Source: JAWVFK01 sp033856175 (GTDB taxonomy: Bacteria; Actinomycetota; Thermoleophilia; Solirubrobacterales; 70-9). From it: a stretch of 64,000 nucleotides of DNA. Both the position numbers and the translations under genes were made by a program. Of this stretch, positions 29,625-44,409 are shown in pieces. Positions within the stretch are counted from its first letter, which is position 1, and the number at the start of each line of letters is the position of its first letter. The notes under the pieces were generated by a model. The model was not told where the DNA came from, searched no databases, and was given only the letters and a program-made list of their open reading frames with translations. The stretch covers positions 62,001 to 126,000 of the forward strand of contig JAWVFK010000041.1 of NCBI GenBank assembly GCA_033856175.1, in the 5' to 3' direction.

Positions 29625-31352
29625 TCAGACGACCTGCGGACCGGCTGGCGCGGGCTGATCGTGCCGCTGGGGCTGGGGCTGGGGCTGGGGCGAGGCCATG
29701 GCGCGGAGCGGCAGCCGCAGACGGAAGCTGGTGCCCGCGCCCTCCTCACTCGTCACCTCGATGGTGCCGCCGTGGGCCTCGATCACCGCTTTGGCGATCG
29801 CCAGGCCAAGGCCTGCGCCCTGCGCCTCTTGGAGCTTTGCCCGCGTGCCGCGCGAGAAGCGGTCGAACAGCTGGTCGCGCTCCTCGGCCGGGATTCCGGC
29901 GCCGGTGTCGGCCACCTCGATGATCCCCTCATCGCCGAGGTTTCGCACGCGGACGTCGACCTGCCCGCCTGCGTCGGTGAACTTGAGCGCGTTCGAGATC
30001 AGGTTGTCCACCGCTTGGCCGAGGCGCGTCGCGTCGCCGGCGCAGTCGGCGGTGTCGACGCTGAGCAGCCGCAACTCGATGCCGCGCTCAGCGGCTGCGG
30101 GCAGCGCCGACTCGACGCTGTTTCGCGCGATCGATCCCAGCTCGGCTTCGGCCGGCTCGACCGTGAACGTGCCGGCCTCGACCTGGGTCAGCAGCAGCAG
30201 GTCGGCGACGAGCTTGTCGAGGCGCACGGTGTTGCGAGAGAGAACGTCGAGGTATTGGCGGCCCCTGCCGGTCAGGACCTTCTCCTCGGTCTCGACGAGC
30301 AGATCGAGGTAGCCGATGATCGAGGTCAGCGGCGTCCGCAGCTCGTGCGACACCAGGGCGAAGAACTCGGCCTTGAGGCGGTCGGCCTCGTCCTCGGCGC
30401 GCTTGCGCTGCATGAACTGGCCGATCTGGCCGATCAGCGCATCGACCATCTCGACCAGCGCCCTGTCGGGTGGCCGCAGCTCCTCGCTGAAGAACTCCAT
30501 CGCGGCGAGCATCTCGTCGCCGTGGCGGATCGGCAGGCAGACCGCGGCGTGGAGGCCGCTGGCCGCGGCCGCGTCGGCGCGGGGGAAGTTCGGATCGACG
30601 AGGACGTCGGGCAGCCAGGCCGGCTCGCGCCGCAGCCAGACGCGTCCCGGCAGGCCGACGCCGGGCATCAGGGTCATCTCCATGCTCGCCCTCGCGAACT
30701 CGACCGCCGGCGTTTCGGGGTCGTGCCAGAAGGAGCTGCAGCGCAGGCCCTTTGCGCCGTCCCCGTCGACGGGCGTCCAGAGCGCGCCGACCGACCAGCC
30801 CATGCCGGCGCCGATCGCCTCCAGCAGCGCCGGCATCGCCTCGGCGACGCTCGCCGACTCGGCCAGCACGCGGGTCGCCTCGTGCTGGGTCTTCATGTAG
30901 CTCTCGGCGAGGCGGCGCTCGGAGATGTCGCGGAGGAAGGCGTGGCACCAGTAGCCCTCGTCGCTGCGCAGCGCCGAGATCGTGAACTCGACCGGGAACT
31001 CACGGCCGCCGCGGTGGATCGCCGTCAGCTCGAGGCGCTGGTCGAGCACCGAGCCCTCGCCGGTGTCGCGGAAGCGCTCGAGCCCCTTGCGGTGAGCCTC
31101 CCGGTAAGCCTCGGGGATGATCGTCGCCGCCAGCTCGCGGCCGATCGCCTCCTGCCGCGACCAGCCGAAGGTGACCTCTGCCTGCGGGTTCCAGTCGGTG
31201 ATCAGGCCGTGGTCGTCAATCGAGATAAAGGCGTCCTGCGCCGTCTCGAGGATCTCGCGCGTTCGCTCACGCGCACCGTCCCGCGGCGGCGGGGCTATGG
31301 GAGGGGTCTCTTTGGGAGTCGTGGGTTCGTATCGACGCGAACGCCGCAGCAC
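29625..31352 (-). CDS. PAS-GAF sensor histidine kinase
   Basis: 575 residues from GTG 31352. There is no transmembrane segment, so it is a soluble sensor. The PAS domain (about 30-150) runs from ISIDDHGLITDWNPQAEVTFGWS to its PAC motif HAFLRDISERRLAE. The GAF domain (about 165-320) includes PGVGLPGRVWLRREPAW. HisKA begins FFALVSHELRTPLTSIIGYL with phospho-acceptor His about 343. HATPase_c carries the N box DNLISNALKFT and G boxes ADTGAGIP and GAGLGLAI. The tail is PQPQPQPQ-rich. No response regulator is adjacent, so the partner is elsewhere. It probably senses redox, light or a ligand through PAS/GAF. Confidence 0.9.
   Translation of the reverse strand: MLRRSRRYEPTTPKETPPIAPPPRDGARERTREILETAQDAFISIDDHGLITDWNPQAEVTFGWSRQEAIGRELAATIIPEAYREAHRKGLERFRDTGEGSVLDQRLELTAIHRGGREFPVEFTISALRSDEGYWCHAFLRDISERRLAESYMKTQHEATRVLAESASVAEAMPALLEAIGAGMGWSVGALWTPVDGDGAKGLRCSSFWHDPETPAVEFARASMEMTLMPGVGLPGRVWLRREPAWLPDVLVDPNFPRADAAAASGLHAAVCLPIRHGDEMLAAMEFFSEELRPPDRALVEMVDALIGQIGQFMQRKRAEDEADRLKAEFFALVSHELRTPLTSIIGYLDLLVETEEKVLTGRGRQYLDVLSRNTVRLDKLVADLLLLTQVEAGTFTVEPAEAELGSIARNSVESALPAAAERGIELRLLSVDTADCAGDATRLGQAVDNLISNALKFTDAGGQVDVRVRNLGDEGIIEVADTGAGIPAEERDQLFDRFSRGTRAKLQEAQGAGLGLAIAKAVIEAHGGTIEVTSEEGAGTSFRLRLPLRAMASPQPQPQPQRHDQPAPAGPQVV
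29669..29690 (+). repeat. Hexanucleotide repeat with G-quadruplex potential
   Basis: Three and two-thirds copies of GGGGCT give four GGGG runs with 2-nt loops, a textbook quadruplex motif, on the non-coding strand of the kinase gene near its 3' end. In the protein it encodes the PQPQPQPQ tail. Confidence 0.7.
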
Positions 31353-31412
31353 TGAAGCCAGGCGCCGGGGGACGGCAAAGATCGCTCATCCAGCGCGGAG
31401 TAGGATCGCCGC

Positions 31413-32090
31413 ATGGGCCTCAACTGGGCTGAGCATTCGATCGAGATCGCGGCGCCGATCGACGTCTGCTTCGACGCGATCGTCGACTACGAGAGCTTCC
31501 CCGGCTGGCAGGCCGCGGTCGAGAAGATCGAGGTGCGCGAGCGCGATCGCCAGGGCCTGGGGACGCTCGTCGGCCTCAACATCATCGCCAAGGGCCGCCG
31601 CGTCTCCTACACGCTGCGCTACGGCTACGACCGTCCGCACAAGATCTGGTGGGACTTCGTCGAGGGCAACGGCGTCCGCGACGTCGACGGCGAGTACCGC
31701 TTCGAGGAGCTCGCGCCCGATCGCACCCGGGCGACCTACAAGCTCGGTGTCGATCCCGGGCTGCCGATCCCGGGGGCGCTGGCGCGGCGGATCCACAAAT
31801 CGGCGCTGACGCGCTCGGTCGAGGACCTCAAGCGGGAGGCCGAGCGCCGGGCCGGCGCCGGCTCCGGCCTGTCGAGCCCCGGACCCGTGGCCAGCCCGGA
31901 GCCCGACCTCTCTCGCGAGCGCGGCTACGGCCCGCTGGGCGTGCTCGAGGGGCCGGTCGGCGCTGCCCGCGAGGCCGCCGAGCAGGCGCTCGGCATCGCC
32001 GGGTCGTTTGCCGCCTCGCTCGCCGGCCGGCTCGGCGACGCCGTGGGCAACGTCCGTCGAGGCGGCCCCGGCGACAACGAAGACGGCTGA
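31413..32090 (+). CDS. SRPBCC-fold protein (polyketide cyclase/dehydrase-like)
   Basis: 225 residues from ATG 31413. The first 145 residues form a START-like helix-grip fold: EHSIEIAAPIDVCFDAIVDY, SFPGWQAAVEKIEV, and a final amphipathic helix (RRIHKSALTRSVEDLKREAE). Such proteins bind hydrophobic ligands in a central cavity. The rest is a low-complexity, Gly/Pro/Ala-rich extension ending in an alanine-rich helix, not part of the usual fold. It may share a transcript with the heparinase-like gene 22 nt downstream. Confidence 0.75.
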   Translation: MGLNWAEHSIEIAAPIDVCFDAIVDYESFPGWQAAVEKIEVRERDRQGLGTLVGLNIIAKGRRVSYTLRYGYDRPHKIWWDFVEGNGVRDVDGEYRFEELAPDRTRATYKLGVDPGLPIPGALARRIHKSALTRSVEDLKREAERRAGAGSGLSSPGPVASPEPDLSRERGYGPLGVLEGPVGAAREAAEQALGIAGSFAASLAGRLGDAVGNVRRGGPGDNEDG

Positions 32091-32112
32091 GACGCCGCTA
32101 CCCTGAAAGGCG

Positions 32113-33996
32113 ATGCAGGGGGGGAACGCACCATCGCTTCGCCATGCCGCGACGCTCGCCGTCGCCGTCGCCATGCTGGCTCTCGCCTGCCTCGCCGCTC
32201 GACCGCCGCTGACCCACGCCGCCAGCCTCGTCGACGAGCTGCGGGCGATGTGCTCGACGCCGCCCGACTACGAGGTCATTCGCGCCGACAGCTACTCGGC
32301 CGCCCAGCAGCAGAGCGCGCTCGACGGCCGCTTCAAGATCTTCGACAGCGTTCGCATTCTCCATCCCCCGGTCAACTGGCGCCAGACCTCGCGCGGCAGC
32401 CGCACCTTCGAGGCGAATCTCCAGAACCTGACCTTCCTCGACATCCTCTTCGACACCTACAGGAACTCGGCCGACGCGGGCAAGCGCACGGCGGCGCTGG
32501 CGGCGGCTCGCGACCTCGCCCTCGACTGGATCGCCCACAACGCGCGGTCCGGCAAGCACGCCAGGCATGCTGCCCGCTACGCCTGGAGCAATCCCAAGGT
32601 CGTCGGCGACCGCGCCGGCTACCTCGCCTATCTCGCCCGCGCCGCCGCCTGCGAGCCCGGGATCCTCAGCGACAGCCAGGCGGCGACGCTGATCTCCTCG
32701 CTGCGCCTCCACATCCATCACCTGATCGCGACGCCGCGGCCGAGCAACGACTTCCCGCTCTACATGGACTTCGGCCTGGCGGTGATGGCGGACCAGCTGC
32801 CGTTCCTGCCCGAGGCGGCGTCCTCGGCGAGCCTCGCCGAGCGCGGCTTCGCGACCGGGATCGCCCGCAGGCTCTCCAGCGACGGTGTCTGGCTCGAGCA
32901 CTCGGTCGGCTACCACTTCTTCACCGAGCGCCTGCTCGACAAGTTCATCGAGTTCACCGGCACCACCAGGCAGGAGCTGCTCGACGACCTCGCGGCGATG
33001 AAGGGCGTGGCGCCCTGGTTCGTCGAGCCGGACGGGCTGCCGCCGCAGTGGGGCGACACCGACCTGCGCCGGGCGCCCGACTACGCCCTCAACACGACTC
33101 CGGCCGGCTTCCCCGGCCTGGCGCCGACGGCGCGCTCCGGCTACGGCATCGTCAAGACCGCCGACGCTTACATGGGCGTCACCGCGGGCTACTTCAGCCG
33201 CGACCACAAGCAGGCCGACGACGGCAGCTTCGACCTCTTCGACCGGGGCCATCGGATCGTCAGCGACAGCGGCAAGTTCGACTACGCCGAGCGCGGCCAG
33301 CGCGACTTCGCGATCTCGGCACCGGCCCACAGCGTCCTCACCGTCGACGGTCAGGATTTCCCGATCGCCGGGTCGCGCCCCTACCGCAGCGGCATCGTCG
33401 GCACGGGCCAATCGGTGGACGGCAGCGGCTGGTACGCGGTGATGGCCAGCAACCCGCTGGTCAAGCACCAGCGCGCCTCGCATCTGCGCCTCGTCCTCTT
33501 CAAGCCGGGCGTCGCGCTGATCGTGGTCGACCACGTCGCCTCGCATCGCCGCCACGTCTACCGCCGCTACGTCCAGCTCGGGCCCGATGTTCAGGCCGAA
33601 CGGATCGGCCACTCGCGCAGCTTCGCGCTGACGGCGTCGAACCCGGCCTTCTCGGGTCTGCTCTACGACGCGCCGTCCCGACCACACCTGCGCGGCATCA
33701 CCGGCTCGGTCGCCAAGGGGCGCCGCAGCAGCCGCAAGCGCGCCCGGCTCGGCTTCACCTTCCCGCTCGGCCGCCGCGTCGTGCCACGGCCGACGGTGAT
33801 CTACCGCTCCCAGGCCAAGAGCGCGACCTACGCGATGACGCTCAGCATCGACAGCACCCAGCCGATCTACACCACGGTGCTCAACGGCTCGAACGGGTTC
33901 ACGCTACGGCTGCTGCGGTCGACGGGGACGGCGACGACGCTGACAGTCGGCGGCAGCGGTGTCGGCGGCCTCGGCGTCACCGAATCAGTCATCTAG
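32113..33996 (+). CDS. Secreted heparinase II/III-like polysaccharide lyase
   Basis: 627 residues from ATG 32113. A signal peptide (AATLAVAVAMLALACLAARP) precedes a large alpha-helical (alpha/alpha toroid) domain (about 40-340) with LSSDGVWLEHSVGYHFFTE, whose Tyr/His are typical of uronate-cleaving lyases. The heparinase II/III beta-sandwich follows: HKQADDGSFDLFDRGHRIVS, then APAHSVLTVDGQDF. It should depolymerise an acidic surface polysaccharide, and the adjacent glycosyltransferases and sugar epimerase make capsule or exopolysaccharide turnover a natural role. The substrate is unknown. Confidence 0.82.
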   Translation: MQGGNAPSLRHAATLAVAVAMLALACLAARPPLTHAASLVDELRAMCSTPPDYEVIRADSYSAAQQQSALDGRFKIFDSVRILHPPVNWRQTSRGSRTFEANLQNLTFLDILFDTYRNSADAGKRTAALAAARDLALDWIAHNARSGKHARHAARYAWSNPKVVGDRAGYLAYLARAAACEPGILSDSQAATLISSLRLHIHHLIATPRPSNDFPLYMDFGLAVMADQLPFLPEAASSASLAERGFATGIARRLSSDGVWLEHSVGYHFFTERLLDKFIEFTGTTRQELLDDLAAMKGVAPWFVEPDGLPPQWGDTDLRRAPDYALNTTPAGFPGLAPTARSGYGIVKTADAYMGVTAGYFSRDHKQADDGSFDLFDRGHRIVSDSGKFDYAERGQRDFAISAPAHSVLTVDGQDFPIAGSRPYRSGIVGTGQSVDGSGWYAVMASNPLVKHQRASHLRLVLFKPGVALIVVDHVASHRRHVYRRYVQLGPDVQAERIGHSRSFALTASNPAFSGLLYDAPSRPHLRGITGSVAKGRRSSRKRARLGFTFPLGRRVVPRPTVIYRSQAKSATYAMTLSIDSTQPIYTTVLNGSNGFTLRLLRSTGTATTLTVGGSGVGGLGVTESVI

Positions 33997-34046
33997 TGTC
34001 GTGAGCCTGGCGGTATCCCGGCGGTGACGCCCGTAAGGTGCCCGCG

Positions 34047-35135
34047 ATGAGCAGCGCAGCGCCGACCCCGGAGGCCGCGGCGGAGCCCGCAGGTGGGGGC
34101 GTCCGTCTCTCCGTCGTCATCGTCACCTACAACGAGCGCGAGGCGATCGCGCGGACGATTCCGGCGCTGGTGGCGCAGCTCGCCCCCGGCGATGAGCTGA
34201 TCGTCTCCGACAACGCCTCGACCGACGGCACGACCGAGCTGGTCGGCGAGATCGCACCCGCGGCACGGATAGTCCAGAACGGCGGCAACATCGGCTTCGC
34301 CGCCGCCTGCAACTCGGGCGCCGCCGCGGCCGGCGGCGAGCTGCTGCTGCTGCTGAATCCCGACGCGATGCCGGCACCCGGTTTCGTCGAGGCGATCAAG
34401 CGGCCGGCCGTCGACGGCAGCGGCTGGGCGGCGTGGATGGGCCTGATGACCTCCGACGGCGGCGCGACGCTCAACTGCGCCGGCGGCGAGATGCACTTCA
34501 CCGGTCTCGCCTGGGCCGGGCTCGCGGGTGCCCCGGTCAGCGCGGCGCCACAGGACCGCCGCGAGATCCCCTGGGTCTCGGGCGGCTGCTTCGCGATTCC
34601 GCTGGCGAGCTGGCGGCGGCTGGGCGGCTTCCCGCCCGAGTTCTTCATCTACCAGGAGGACGTCGACCTCTCGATGCGGCTGCGCCTCGAGGGCGGTCGC
34701 CTGGGCCTCGAGCCGGCGGCCGTCGTCGATCACGACTACGAGTTCATGAAGAACGCCGAGAAGTGGCGGCGGCTGGAGCGCAACCGCTGGGCGATGATCA
34801 TCCGCACCTACCCGCCGGCGCTGCTGGCGGCGGTCGCGCCGGCGCTGATCGCGACCGAGCTGGCGCTGATCTTCGTCGCCGCGGCGGGGGGCTGGCTGCC
34901 GAAGAAGGTGTCGGCCTGGGGCGACACGCTGAAGGCGCTGCCGCGGCTGCTCGGCGAGCGCCGCCGAATCCAGGCGGCACGGCTTGCCAACGCCGGCGAT
35001 CTGGCGGCCTGGATGACGCCTGCGCTCTCCTCGGCGTATCTCGGCCGAGCCGGCGGGCTGGCGCCCCTGCGCTGGGCGCTGGCCGCCTACTGGCGCCTGG
35101 CTACCCGATTCTTGGCGGTTAGCGCCAAAAGCTGA
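34047..35135 (+). CDS. Family 2 glycosyltransferase (rhamnosyl/galactofuranosyl type)
   Basis: 362 residues from ATG 34047 with AAGG 8 nt upstream; a GTG at 34038 is less well placed. The GT-A fold is clear: LSVVIVTYNEREAIARTIPAL, IVSDNASTDGTTELV, then LLLLLNPDAMPAPGFVEA (in place of DxD, the NPDA form seen in WbbL-like enzymes) and FIYQEDVDLSMRLRLEGG with the catalytic-base region. A C-terminal hydrophobic segment (ALLAAVAPALIATELALIF) may attach it to the membrane. By family it adds rhamnose or a related sugar to lipid-linked or surface glycan. Confidence 0.88.
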   Translation: MSSAAPTPEAAAEPAGGGVRLSVVIVTYNEREAIARTIPALVAQLAPGDELIVSDNASTDGTTELVGEIAPAARIVQNGGNIGFAAACNSGAAAAGGELLLLLNPDAMPAPGFVEAIKRPAVDGSGWAAWMGLMTSDGGATLNCAGGEMHFTGLAWAGLAGAPVSAAPQDRREIPWVSGGCFAIPLASWRRLGGFPPEFFIYQEDVDLSMRLRLEGGRLGLEPAAVVDHDYEFMKNAEKWRRLERNRWAMIIRTYPPALLAAVAPALIATELALIFVAAAGGWLPKKVSAWGDTLKALPRLLGERRRIQAARLANAGDLAAWMTPALSSAYLGRAGGLAPLRWALAAYWRLATRFLAVSAKS

Positions 35136-35180
35136 GCTACCCAGAAATGGGGTACTGAGGGGCCGGCCCTGAGCTACCCA
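35132..35180. repeat. 12-bp direct repeat and hairpin between convergent genes
   Basis: CTGAGCTACCCA occurs at 35132-35143 and 35169-35180. Between them TACCC and GGGTA can pair. The site lies exactly between the ends of two convergent genes, so it may help transcription end from both sides. Confidence 0.4.
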
Positions 35181-35561
35181 CTAACTGCGGGCCTCGCGCG
35201 TCTCCTGGTCCAGCCGCGCCAGCTCCTGGGCGAGCATCTTCGTCTCCTCGGACAGGCGTGAGATCGCGACCGAGAAGTGCAGCAGGGTCAGCAGGACGAA
35301 GCCGCCGGCGACGAGGAAGAGGGCGTTGGGCGGGTAGGCGATGCCGAGCAGGTCGGCGAGCTTGGCGAGGCCGCCGCGCCAGCCCGCCAGGACCAGCAGG
35401 ACCCCGGTCGAGAGCATCCAGATCAGCGCGTAGCGCTCAACCAGCCGCCGCCGCCGGACGAGCTCGAAGACGATCAGCAGCATCGCGACGGCGATCACGA
35501 TCGCGACGATCTGAAGGCGGCGGGACTCGACCGGAGTCGATGCGACGAGCAGTGCGCTCAT
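35181..35561 (-). CDS. DUF2304 membrane protein
   Basis: 126 residues from ATG 35561. Three transmembrane helices (about 17-34, 47-60, 75-100), a basic RRRRLVERYALIWM loop and a C-terminal cytoplasmic helix match the DUF2304 family. Members are almost always next to a dolichyl-phosphate-mannose-type GT2, as here: its start is 5 nt after the GT2 stop. It probably helps anchor or regulate that enzyme. Confidence 0.85.
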   Translation of the reverse strand: MSALLVASTPVESRRLQIVAIVIAVAMLLIVFELVRRRRLVERYALIWMLSTGVLLVLAGWRGGLAKLADLLGIAYPPNALFLVAGGFVLLTLLHFSVAISRLSEETKMLAQELARLDQETREARS

Positions 35562-35566
35562 CGTGC

Positions 35567-36352
35567 TCAGCCGCTCTGGCTGGCGCTCGGCGCGGCGTCG
35601 CCGGGCTCGAGCACCGGCCGGCGCCGGAAGAGGCCGACGAGCATCGCCAGCAGCACCCGCGCCATGTAGTAGGCGCTGTGAGAGGGCCGGATCGAGGACT
35701 GGCCGTAGGCGCGCTCGCGCATCTCGACACCGATCTCGTGCATGCAGAGGCGATGGGCGTGGGCCATCAGGATCGCCTCGACCTCGGGGTAGTCGGTCGG
35801 GTAGCTGCGGGCGAAGAGCTCGATGCCGCGGCGGTTGGTCATCCGGAAGCCCGAGGTCGGGTCGGTGATCTCCTGGCCGATGATCGGCCGCATCGCCAGT
35901 GAGAGGATGCGGCGGCCGACGCGGCGCGGCAGCGAGACCTTGTAGCCGGCGGGACCGCGGTAGCGGCTGCCGCAGATCATGTCGGCGTCGCCGTTCATCC
36001 GCAGGTAGCGCAGCAGGCGGTCGATCTGGCTGGGGTCGTGCTGGCCGTCGCCGTCGACCTGGACGGCGATGTCGTAGCCGTGGCGCTGGGCGTACTTGAA
36101 ACCCGACTGCACGGCGCCGCCGATGCCGAGGTTGAAGGGATGCTGGATCACCGCCGTCGCCCCGGCCTCGGTCGCCGTCGCCGCGGTGGCGTCGGTCGAG
36201 CCGTCGTCGATGACGACGACGTCGAACTCGGGGTGGTGGCGGTGCAGCTCGGCGACGACCTCGCCGACCGAGCTCTGCTCGTTGTAGGCGGGGACGATCG
36301 CCAGCTTGCGAAGGCCCGCGTGAGCCTCCGGCGGTGTCAGCGGCGGATCCAC
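35567..36352 (-). CDS. Polyprenol-phosphate-sugar synthase-like GT2
   Basis: 261 residues from GTG 36352. The GT2 core is complete: RKLAIVPAYNEQSSVGEVVAE, VVVIDDGSTDATAATATEA, and DIAVQVDGDGQHDPSQI with the DxD-type metal site. ADMICGSRYRGPAG and ITDPTSGFRMTNRRGIELFA then match the DPM1/DPG-synthase group. There is no transmembrane domain of its own. It should charge undecaprenyl phosphate with mannose or glucose for extracytoplasmic glycosylation. It is the middle gene of a three-gene minus-strand operon with 36372 and 35181. Confidence 0.88.
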   Translation of the reverse strand: MDPPLTPPEAHAGLRKLAIVPAYNEQSSVGEVVAELHRHHPEFDVVVIDDGSTDATAATATEAGATAVIQHPFNLGIGGAVQSGFKYAQRHGYDIAVQVDGDGQHDPSQIDRLLRYLRMNGDADMICGSRYRGPAGYKVSLPRRVGRRILSLAMRPIIGQEITDPTSGFRMTNRRGIELFARSYPTDYPEVEAILMAHAHRLCMHEIGVEMRERAYGQSSIRPSHSAYYMARVLLAMLVGLFRRRPVLEPGDAAPSASQSG

Positions 36353-36371
36353 GCGACGAGGGTACCGGGAG

Positions 36372-38738
36372 CTAAGGGGCGCGGTGGCGGCCGGCGCCCG
36401 CGGGCTGGTACCAGTCGACGAAGCGCCCGCAGGCGGCGGCGTCGCTGACGATCCGCTCGGGCTGCCGTGCGTTGGTCGCCGCAATCTTGCCGAGGGCGAC
36501 CCGGCGGTGGACGCCGAGCAGCCGCTGGAGCCCGTTGAGGGGGTGGGCATGAATCGTGATTCTGGCCGGCCCCTGGCCCGCCAGGCCGCCGGCGGGCCAG
36601 AACGGGCCGCCGCCCTCGAAGTAGGGGACCTCACCGTCGAGGCTCGGCGGCAGCGTCACGCTCAGCTCTCCCGGCACCCTCACATCCAGCGGCACCGGCG
36701 AGTGGTACTGGAGCGAAAGCGCCCAGCGGCCGGGCGGCAGGTTGAGCGTCTGGCTGGCGCTGGCGCCCGCATCGAGGTAGGGACCGCCGCGCCAGGCGCT
36801 CTTGGCGCCGACACGCGGCCCGGCGATGACCGCGGCGTGGGCGCTCGCCGGGATCGGGCTGTGGCCGCCGTTGCAGCGCAGGCGGCCGCCGATCGAGCCG
36901 GCTTCGAAGAGCGTCGCCCGGGGCTCGACGGGGCCGATGCGCTTCCAGAGCAGGTACTCCGCGGGGGGCCCATTGCCATCCGGTCCCGCGCCGTCGTTGA
37001 TCGCCTGATGGAAGTTGGATGGCGGCTGGCTGGCGAAGGCCGCCGCCGTCGTGACCACGTAGTCGAAGCGGTTGAGGCGCTTGGGCGGGATCGAGTCGAA
37101 GTCGAGCGCGTCGGCGGGCGTCCAGGGCTTGCGGGGCTGGCCGTACTGGCTCGCCAGAATGTTGCCCTGGCGAACGTAGGCCCCCCGCAGCTCGTGCGAG
37201 GACAGCCGGTCGAGCCCGAGAAAGAGGACGCGCTTGCCGCCGATGTATTGACGGACGCGGGCGAGGTCGTCGCCGTGGTTGCGCGGCCCAACCTGGGCGC
37301 CGCGCAAGGTCATGAAGCTCGACACGGCCGCGAGCACGCAGATCGCCGCCCCGGCAACGAGCCGCCAGCGCCCTCGGCCCGTCGCCGGCGCCAGCAGGGC
37401 CCGCAGGGCGATCAGCATCGGCAATGGCGCCAGCACCGCCAGCGACTTCGCCTCGATGTAGAGGCCGGAGCGGCGCTTTGCCTCGAGGTAGACGAGCGTG
37501 CCGGCGGCGAAGGCGGCGATCACCGCCAGCTCGCGGCGGCGCAGCCAGAAGACGAGCCCGTGGGCCAGGGCGAGCAGCGCGGCGATCGCCATCGCCGTTG
37601 CCAGCGCCGCGTCCCTGGGGTCGATGCGGAAGTTGCCCGACGGCCAGAGCCCGAGCGCCTGGGCCGGCGAGATCGGCGCCCGCAGGCGGCCCTTGGTGTC
37701 GGCGACCTGTGAGACGACGTGGCGGAAGTCGGCGGCGCGGCGGATCTCCGGCAGCGCGATGACGACCAGCGCGACGAGCGCGATACCGCCGGCGAGCAGC
37801 AGCCGCCGCGAGGGCCGCGGCCAGCTCGCCGGCCGCGGCGGCCGCCAGCCACCGATCAGCTCGAGGACCGCCCAGATCGCCAGCGTCCCGAGCGGCCAGA
37901 CCAGCCCCGGGTAGCTGTAGGTGTAGACGCTCGCCCCGATCAGGGCGACGAGCATCGCGACGATCGCCCGGCGCTCGGCCGGCACACGGCCGAGCGCTCG
38001 CAGGCCGAGCGCGAAGGCGAGCAGGTAGAGCGCCTCGGCGATCTCCTTGAAAGTGCCCTCGCCAAGGAAGGAGGCGACGAGGTAGGGCAGGCCGACGAGC
38101 GTTGCCGCGACGATCCGCCGCAGCGGCGGCAGCTCAGACAGCGCCGCCAGCGCCGTCCAGGCCGCCAGCAGCGGCAGCGCCAGCACCAGGCCGACGAAGC
38201 TCGCCGCGGTGTCGGCGCCGGTCAGCCGTGAGATCGCGGCGACGAGTGCGTGAGGGCCGAGCGGGTAGCCGTTGGCGATCGCGTCGGGGCCGAAGCCGAC
38301 CGGCCGCGTCAGGTAGTCGGCGGCGTAGATGTGCGCCTGGAGGTCGCTCTGGCGGCCGACGCCGAGGACGCCGAGCTTTGCGTTTGCGAGGAACGGGATC
38401 GATGTCGCGACGAGGACCGCGACGGCGACGGCGATCGGCACGAGCAGGGCGCCGGCGCCAGCCTCTCCATCGCCCGCGCCTGTGCCCAGCGGCCGCTTGC
38501 GCAGCGCGAGATGGAGGATCGACGCGACGACGACCAGTGCCAGCACGCCGAGGGCGGTGCTCGCCCGTCCCGGCAGACGGATCGCGAGTCGTGCTGCGAT
38601 CAGCAGCACGGCGAAGCCGGCTGCCGGGGCCAGCCACGAGCGAGACGGGCCGCCGAGGACGTCGAGGAACGCTCGGCCGACTACGAGCGAGCACAGCGCC
38701 AGGAGGGTGGCGGCGACATAGATGCCGGCGACGGTCAC
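36372..38738 (-). CDS. Large polytopic membrane protein (GT-C-like glycosyltransferase candidate)
   Basis: 788 residues from GTG 38738; longer readings invade the divergent gene and are rejected. Twelve or more transmembrane helices fill residues 1-480, with a periplasmic loop early on (LANAKLGVLGVGRQSDLQAHIYAADYLTRP). An extracytoplasmic beta-rich C-terminal domain (about 500-788) contains GRWALSLQYHSPVPLDVRVP. The shape is that of GT-C transferases using polyprenol-phosphate sugars, which fits the adjacent GT2. No catalytic DxD/ExD could be pinned with certainty, although LQAHIYAADYL is in a suitable loop. Confidence 0.65.
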   Translation of the reverse strand: MTVAGIYVAATLLALCSLVVGRAFLDVLGGPSRSWLAPAAGFAVLLIAARLAIRLPGRASTALGVLALVVVASILHLALRKRPLGTGAGDGEAGAGALLVPIAVAVAVLVATSIPFLANAKLGVLGVGRQSDLQAHIYAADYLTRPVGFGPDAIANGYPLGPHALVAAISRLTGADTAASFVGLVLALPLLAAWTALAALSELPPLRRIVAATLVGLPYLVASFLGEGTFKEIAEALYLLAFALGLRALGRVPAERRAIVAMLVALIGASVYTYSYPGLVWPLGTLAIWAVLELIGGWRPPRPASWPRPSRRLLLAGGIALVALVVIALPEIRRAADFRHVVSQVADTKGRLRAPISPAQALGLWPSGNFRIDPRDAALATAMAIAALLALAHGLVFWLRRRELAVIAAFAAGTLVYLEAKRRSGLYIEAKSLAVLAPLPMLIALRALLAPATGRGRWRLVAGAAICVLAAVSSFMTLRGAQVGPRNHGDDLARVRQYIGGKRVLFLGLDRLSSHELRGAYVRQGNILASQYGQPRKPWTPADALDFDSIPPKRLNRFDYVVTTAAAFASQPPSNFHQAINDGAGPDGNGPPAEYLLWKRIGPVEPRATLFEAGSIGGRLRCNGGHSPIPASAHAAVIAGPRVGAKSAWRGGPYLDAGASASQTLNLPPGRWALSLQYHSPVPLDVRVPGELSVTLPPSLDGEVPYFEGGGPFWPAGGLAGQGPARITIHAHPLNGLQRLLGVHRRVALGKIAATNARQPERIVSDAAACGRFVDWYQPAGAGRHRAP

Positions 38739-38805
38739 GGGCCGCGGAGAATATGGCCGCTCTTCGGGCCGGCGCCCCTGCGCGAGCGAGCTATAGCCTG
38801 CCGCC

Positions 38806-39945
<1,140 letters not shown>

Positions 39946-39963
39946 AGCGGTACCTTTGACCGC

Positions 39964-44301
<4,338 letters not shown>

Positions 44302-44409
44302 AGCGGTCCGACCCGTGTAACGTCTGACCGTGCGCCGGGGGGCGCGCAGGGCGCGGGAGCCGCCCTTTTGGGTTACAGCGTCCCGTGGCAGGGAACTAGG
44401 AGGGTGGCG

